Assembly: GCA_049509675.1 (NCBI GenBank)
Contig: JBEKZQ010000019.1
Span: 1-24,429, forward strand
Direction of reading: 5' to 3'
Source: JBEKZQ01 sp049509675
GTDB taxonomy: Bacteria > Planctomycetota > Planctomycetia > Pirellulales > Thermoguttaceae
DNA: 24,429 nt
Shown here: piece after piece, positions 22,323 to 24,429 of the stretch
Layout: the number at the start of each line of letters is the position of its first letter
Position numbering within the stretch: the stretch's first letter is position 1
Position numbers and translations under genes: made by a program
The notes under the pieces: model-generated
What the model was told of the DNA's origin: nothing
What the model saw: the letters and a program-made list of their open reading frames with translations, nothing else
The model's database searches: none

Positions 22323-23342
22323 ATGAAGATCAAAGTCAACGGACGGTTCCTGGCGCATCGGCCGACGGGGGTGGAAGAGTACGCGCGGGCGATCATCCAG
22401 CGGCTGGCGGGGGAGTTGGAGATTGCGGCCCCTGCGCGGCCCTTGCAGGGACCGCGCGGCCACCTGTGGGAACAAAGCGTCCTGCCGAGCCGTCTCCAGG
22501 GAGCGCTGCTCTGGTCGCCCTGCAACACCGGGCCGCTGGCCGTGGAACGGCAGGTTCTCACCATCCACGACTGTGCCTTCGCCGACCTCCCGCACTGTTT
22601 CTCCAAGGCGTTCGCCGCCTGGTACAACTGGCTGGTGCCCCGGCTGGCGCGTCGTGTACGCAAGATCATTACGGTTTCATGCTTCTCGAAGGGGCGGATC
22701 GTCGAGCGGTGCCGCGTGCCTCCCGAGAAGGTTGAGGTGGTTTCCAACGGCGTAGACCCGCAGTTCCAGCCGTGCGAAAAAGAGCGGATCGCCGCCCTCC
22801 GGTCGCGCCACGGTCTGCCCGATCGCTATGTTCTGTGCGTGGCGTCGATGGACCCGCGCAAGAACCTCCGGCGACTGGTGGAAGCGTGGATGCGCCTGCC
22901 CGAAAACTGCCTGCAGATGCCGTTGGTGATCGCCGGCGCCGGGCGTTCCACCTTCGCGGAAGTAAACTTGCCCGGCTCGGACCGCAGGCTCAAGGTCCTC
23001 GGCTACGTGGCCGGCGAGGACCTGCCCCCGCTCTACGCCGGCGCAACCCTCTTTGCCTACGTGTCGCTGTACGAAGGATTCGGCCTGCCCGTGTTGGAAG
23101 CGATGGCCTGTGGAACGCCGGTCATTTGCTCGGGCACCACGTCGCTTCCCGAGGTGGCGGGAGATGCGGCCGTGCTCGTCGATCCCTCCGACGATGAATG
23201 CATTGGCCGGGCGATCCTCGATCTGGCCCAGGACGACTCGAAGCAGCAGGCCCTGCGGGCCGCCGGTTTGCAGCGTGCCGCAACTTTCACCTGGGACAGA
23301 GCCGCCGCCGACACGCTCCGCGTCTTCCGAGCGGCAGAATGA
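22323..23342 (+). CDS. GT4-family glycosyltransferase
   Basis: This 339-residue GT-B enzyme begins IKVNGRFLAHRPTGVEEYAR, the G-x-x-R-x-x-x-R-P-x-T-G-V-x-x-Y pattern common in short GT4 proteins of exopolysaccharide clusters. It continues LTIHDCAFADLPHCFS, ITVSCFSKGRIVE and VVSNGVDPQF (acceptor and linker region), and YVLCVASMDPRKNLRRLVEAW (donor lobe start). It then has YEGFGLPVLEAMACGTPVIC with E251/E259 as E-x7-E and SLPEVAGDAAVLVDP. It probably adds one sugar of the repeat unit. The frame is open far upstream, but homology starts at ATG 22323, preceded by GGGGAAGA. It follows the WbaZ-like gene by 109 bp and ends just before a repeat-containing gap. Confidence 0.9.
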   Translation: MKIKVNGRFLAHRPTGVEEYARAIIQRLAGELEIAAPARPLQGPRGHLWEQSVLPSRLQGALLWSPCNTGPLAVERQVLTIHDCAFADLPHCFSKAFAAWYNWLVPRLARRVRKIITVSCFSKGRIVERCRVPPEKVEVVSNGVDPQFQPCEKERIAALRSRHGLPDRYVLCVASMDPRKNLRRLVEAWMRLPENCLQMPLVIAGAGRSTFAEVNLPGSDRRLKVLGYVAGEDLPPLYAGATLFAYVSLYEGFGLPVLEAMACGTPVICSGTTSLPEVAGDAAVLVDPSDDECIGRAILDLAQDDSKQQALRAAGLQRAATFTWDRAAADTLRVFRAAE

Positions 23343-23547
23343 AGCTAAGGACCGGCGTAACCGTTCACCGGCCGGGGACTGGTCCATTGTTCGGCCAGAA
23401 GATGCGGTTTTGCGAATCGACGATGGCCGAAAACATGGACCCGGGTACCCTCTGGGCGCCTTCCCCGCCACGTCGCTTTCCATCCTTCCGCACGTGGGGT
23501 AAAATGGCCCACGGTGGTGAACTCACGCGGCAGAGCGAGGACTTCCC
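23343..23547. other. Intergenic gap carrying dispersed repeat copy B
   Basis: The gap starts with GTAACCGTTCACCGGCCG and continues into the repeat at 23374-23452. The remaining ~95 bp lead to the ribosome site (GAGGA about 6 nt before ATG 23548) of the hypothetical gene. The repeat probably marks the end of the polysaccharide operon. Confidence 0.5.
23374..23452 (+). repeat. Dispersed repeat, copy B (intergenic)
   Basis: GGGGACTGGTCCATT (23374-23388), a 36-nt middle, then GGCCGAAAACATGGACCC (23425-23442) and GGGTACCCTC (23443-23452), which contains the overlapping palindromes CCCGGG and GGGTACCC at its left edge. It matches copy A at both ends. Confidence 0.7.
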
Positions 23548-24126
23548 ATGTGCGGAATCATGGTGTGCGTGGCGGCGGCGCTCTTGGGAACCGCGGCCGG
23601 TTGGCAGCCCTTGCCTGACGGGGGCATGCAGTACATTATCCAGATCGAGCCGGGCACGCTGCAATCGCTCAAGGGGGGCAGCGAGGTCGAGAGCGACGTG
23701 CCACCCGAGGTCCGCGACATTCGTACCTGTCGCATTGTGGTGGGCAATGGCGAATTGCCGCGCAAGCTCCCGGCCAAGGCAACTGGGCCGGCGGCGCCCG
23801 CCGACGCGACGCAGCAGGCCGCAGCCCCGCCGAACGCATCGTCATCGAGTCCCGCCGCGAAGGCGCCGGCAGAACCGCCGGCCGTTCTCACGGGATCGAC
23901 GAATCAGTCCGGCAACGCGGAGGCCAAGCCCTCGGCCGACGATCAACCGTCCGCCGCGCCGGCAAGACCCTGGCTCCCCCTGTCGTTGGCGCTGGTGGTG
24001 CTCTTCGCCTCGTTGGGTGGCAATATCTTCTTGGGTTGGATCGCCTTGGAGGTCCGCGCCCGTTATCGCGCCTTGGTCGCGCAGGGCGCCGCACCGACAA
24101 CGGAAAGAACCGATGTCGAAAGGTAG
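23548..24126 (+). CDS. Hypothetical membrane-anchored protein
   Basis: This 192-residue protein has no recognised function. A short hydrophobic N-terminus (CGIMVCVAAALLGTAAG) looks like a signal peptide. A compact conserved-looking domain follows at residues ~20-75 (MQYIIQIEPGTLQSLKGGSE, then VPPEVRDIRTCRIVVGNGEL), then an Ala/Pro/Ser-rich linker (75-140), one membrane span (about 142-165) and a basic cytoplasmic tail. The IIQIEP..PPEVR segment is one I associate with small planctomycete hypotheticals. The topology suggests an extracytoplasmic domain tethered by a C-terminal anchor. GAGGA about 6 nt upstream supports ATG 23548; an ATG at 23560 is an alternative. It is separated from the sugar genes by a repeat, so it may not belong to the pathway. 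Confidence 0.68.
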   Translation: MCGIMVCVAAALLGTAAGWQPLPDGGMQYIIQIEPGTLQSLKGGSEVESDVPPEVRDIRTCRIVVGNGELPRKLPAKATGPAAPADATQQAAAPPNASSSSPAAKAPAEPPAVLTGSTNQSGNAEAKPSADDQPSAAPARPWLPLSLALVVLFASLGGNIFLGWIALEVRARYRALVAQGAAPTTERTDVER

Positions 24127-24429
24127 TAGGCACACTCCTTTTCCCTCGTTTGGAGCCACCTTTTTGATGGCTCACCGCCTGCCCCTCCCCTATCCCGTTG
24201 CGCGCGACGGGCGGGAGAGGGAAGACTGGCGTCCGTTACAACCGGAAAAGTCTGCCACGGGGTGCCAGGCTTTGCCAGTGTTTCTTGCGACGCAGCAGGC
24301 GACAGCTTTTTCCGGCCAGGTCGACGCCGCGAAAGCACTGGCCCGGATTATTCATAAAAATGTAGGGTGGGTCGAGCAAACCGCTGTACTGGTGGGGCTT
24401 CGGTCGCTTGCCGCCGGTCTGATTCGTTT
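24127..24429. repeat. Gene-free right end with several structured repeat words
   Basis: After the hypothetical gene there is GAGCCA/TGGCTC around a T-rich loop (about 24153-24173), then a strong hairpin at 24183-24221 centred on CCCGTTGCGCGCGACGGG with CCCTCCC/GGGAGAGGG flanks. GGGTGCC plus GCTTTGCCAGTGTTTCTT (24260-24286) is the inverted partner of 5712-5736. ATTCATAAAAATGTAGGG then TGGGTCGAGC near the edge is another word I associate with planctomycete repeats. Either hairpin could end transcription from the hypothetical gene, but neither has a trailing T-run. No gene is seen. Confidence 0.5.

Noticed and set aside
1..24429. CRISPR arrays, tRNA or rRNA genes, insertion sequences with transposase
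   Set aside because: No regularly spaced direct repeats, cloverleaf-like sequence or transposase frame was found on reading; the repeats seen are short dispersed inverted-repeat elements.

Overview
The window is a GC-rich, tightly packed bacterial chromosome segment that reads as one large exopolysaccharide or O-antigen-like biosynthesis locus of the Wzx/Wzy type. Two things point to a planctomycete, probably in or near the Pirellulales: the long dispersed inverted-repeat words between genes (GGACGGATT..AATCCGTCC, GGGGACTGGTCCATT, CTTTGCCAGTG, TAGGGTGGGTCGAGC), and the Ala/Pro-rich single-span hypothetical protein at the right end. This assignment rests on pattern recognition, not on a search.

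Layout. At 1-446 (-) is the start of a SAM methyltransferase that leaves the window. A gene-free divergent gap (447-759) precedes a plus-strand block: FemAB/GNAT-like transferase, glycosyltransferase, O-antigen ligase/polymerase (Wzy_C), membrane acyltransferase-3 and PAP2 phosphatase. This block meets a long minus-strand block head-on, and the PAP2 and polysaccharide deacetylase reading frames overlap by 119 bp at their 3' ends. In transcription order (17523 down to 6445) the minus block encodes: chain-length determinant (Wzz/GumC), GT87-like membrane glycosyltransferase, polyprenyl-phosphate sugar-1-P transferase (WbaP-like), GT2, PLP aminotransferase, Gfo/Idh/MocA dehydrogenase, left-handed beta-helix N-acetyltransferase with a C-terminal zinc ribbon, FAD oxidoreductase and deacetylase. 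Most neighbours abut or overlap by 1-4 bp. A ~500-bp divergent control region (17524-18030) separates it from a right-hand plus block: a 994-residue ORF that joins a Wzx-type flippase to a Wzy-type polymerase, two GT4 glycosyltransferases, and a small membrane-anchored hypothetical protein.

How the genes fit together (inference). The WbaP-like enzyme would load the first sugar phosphate onto undecaprenyl phosphate. The GT2 and GT4 enzymes would extend the repeat unit. The dehydrogenase/aminotransferase/acetyltransferase trio resembles the WlbA/WlbC/WlbB (WbpB/WbpE/WbpD) pathway and would supply a 3-acetamido nucleotide sugar. The Wzx half would flip the unit, the Wzy half would polymerise it, and the Wzz-like protein would set chain length. 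PAP2 could recycle polyprenyl pyrophosphate, and the deacetylase, acyltransferase and GNAT enzymes would decorate the chain. No outer-membrane export protein (Wza/OPX), tyrosine kinase or UDP-sugar 6-dehydrogenase is in the window.

The most unusual observations are the Wzx-Wzy fusion ORF, whose linker contains a degenerate copy of a repeat that also lies intergenically at 23374-23452; a multi-hairpin repeat that supplies the last codons of the FAD oxidoreductase; and a divergent control region rich in dyads and mutually exclusive pairings.
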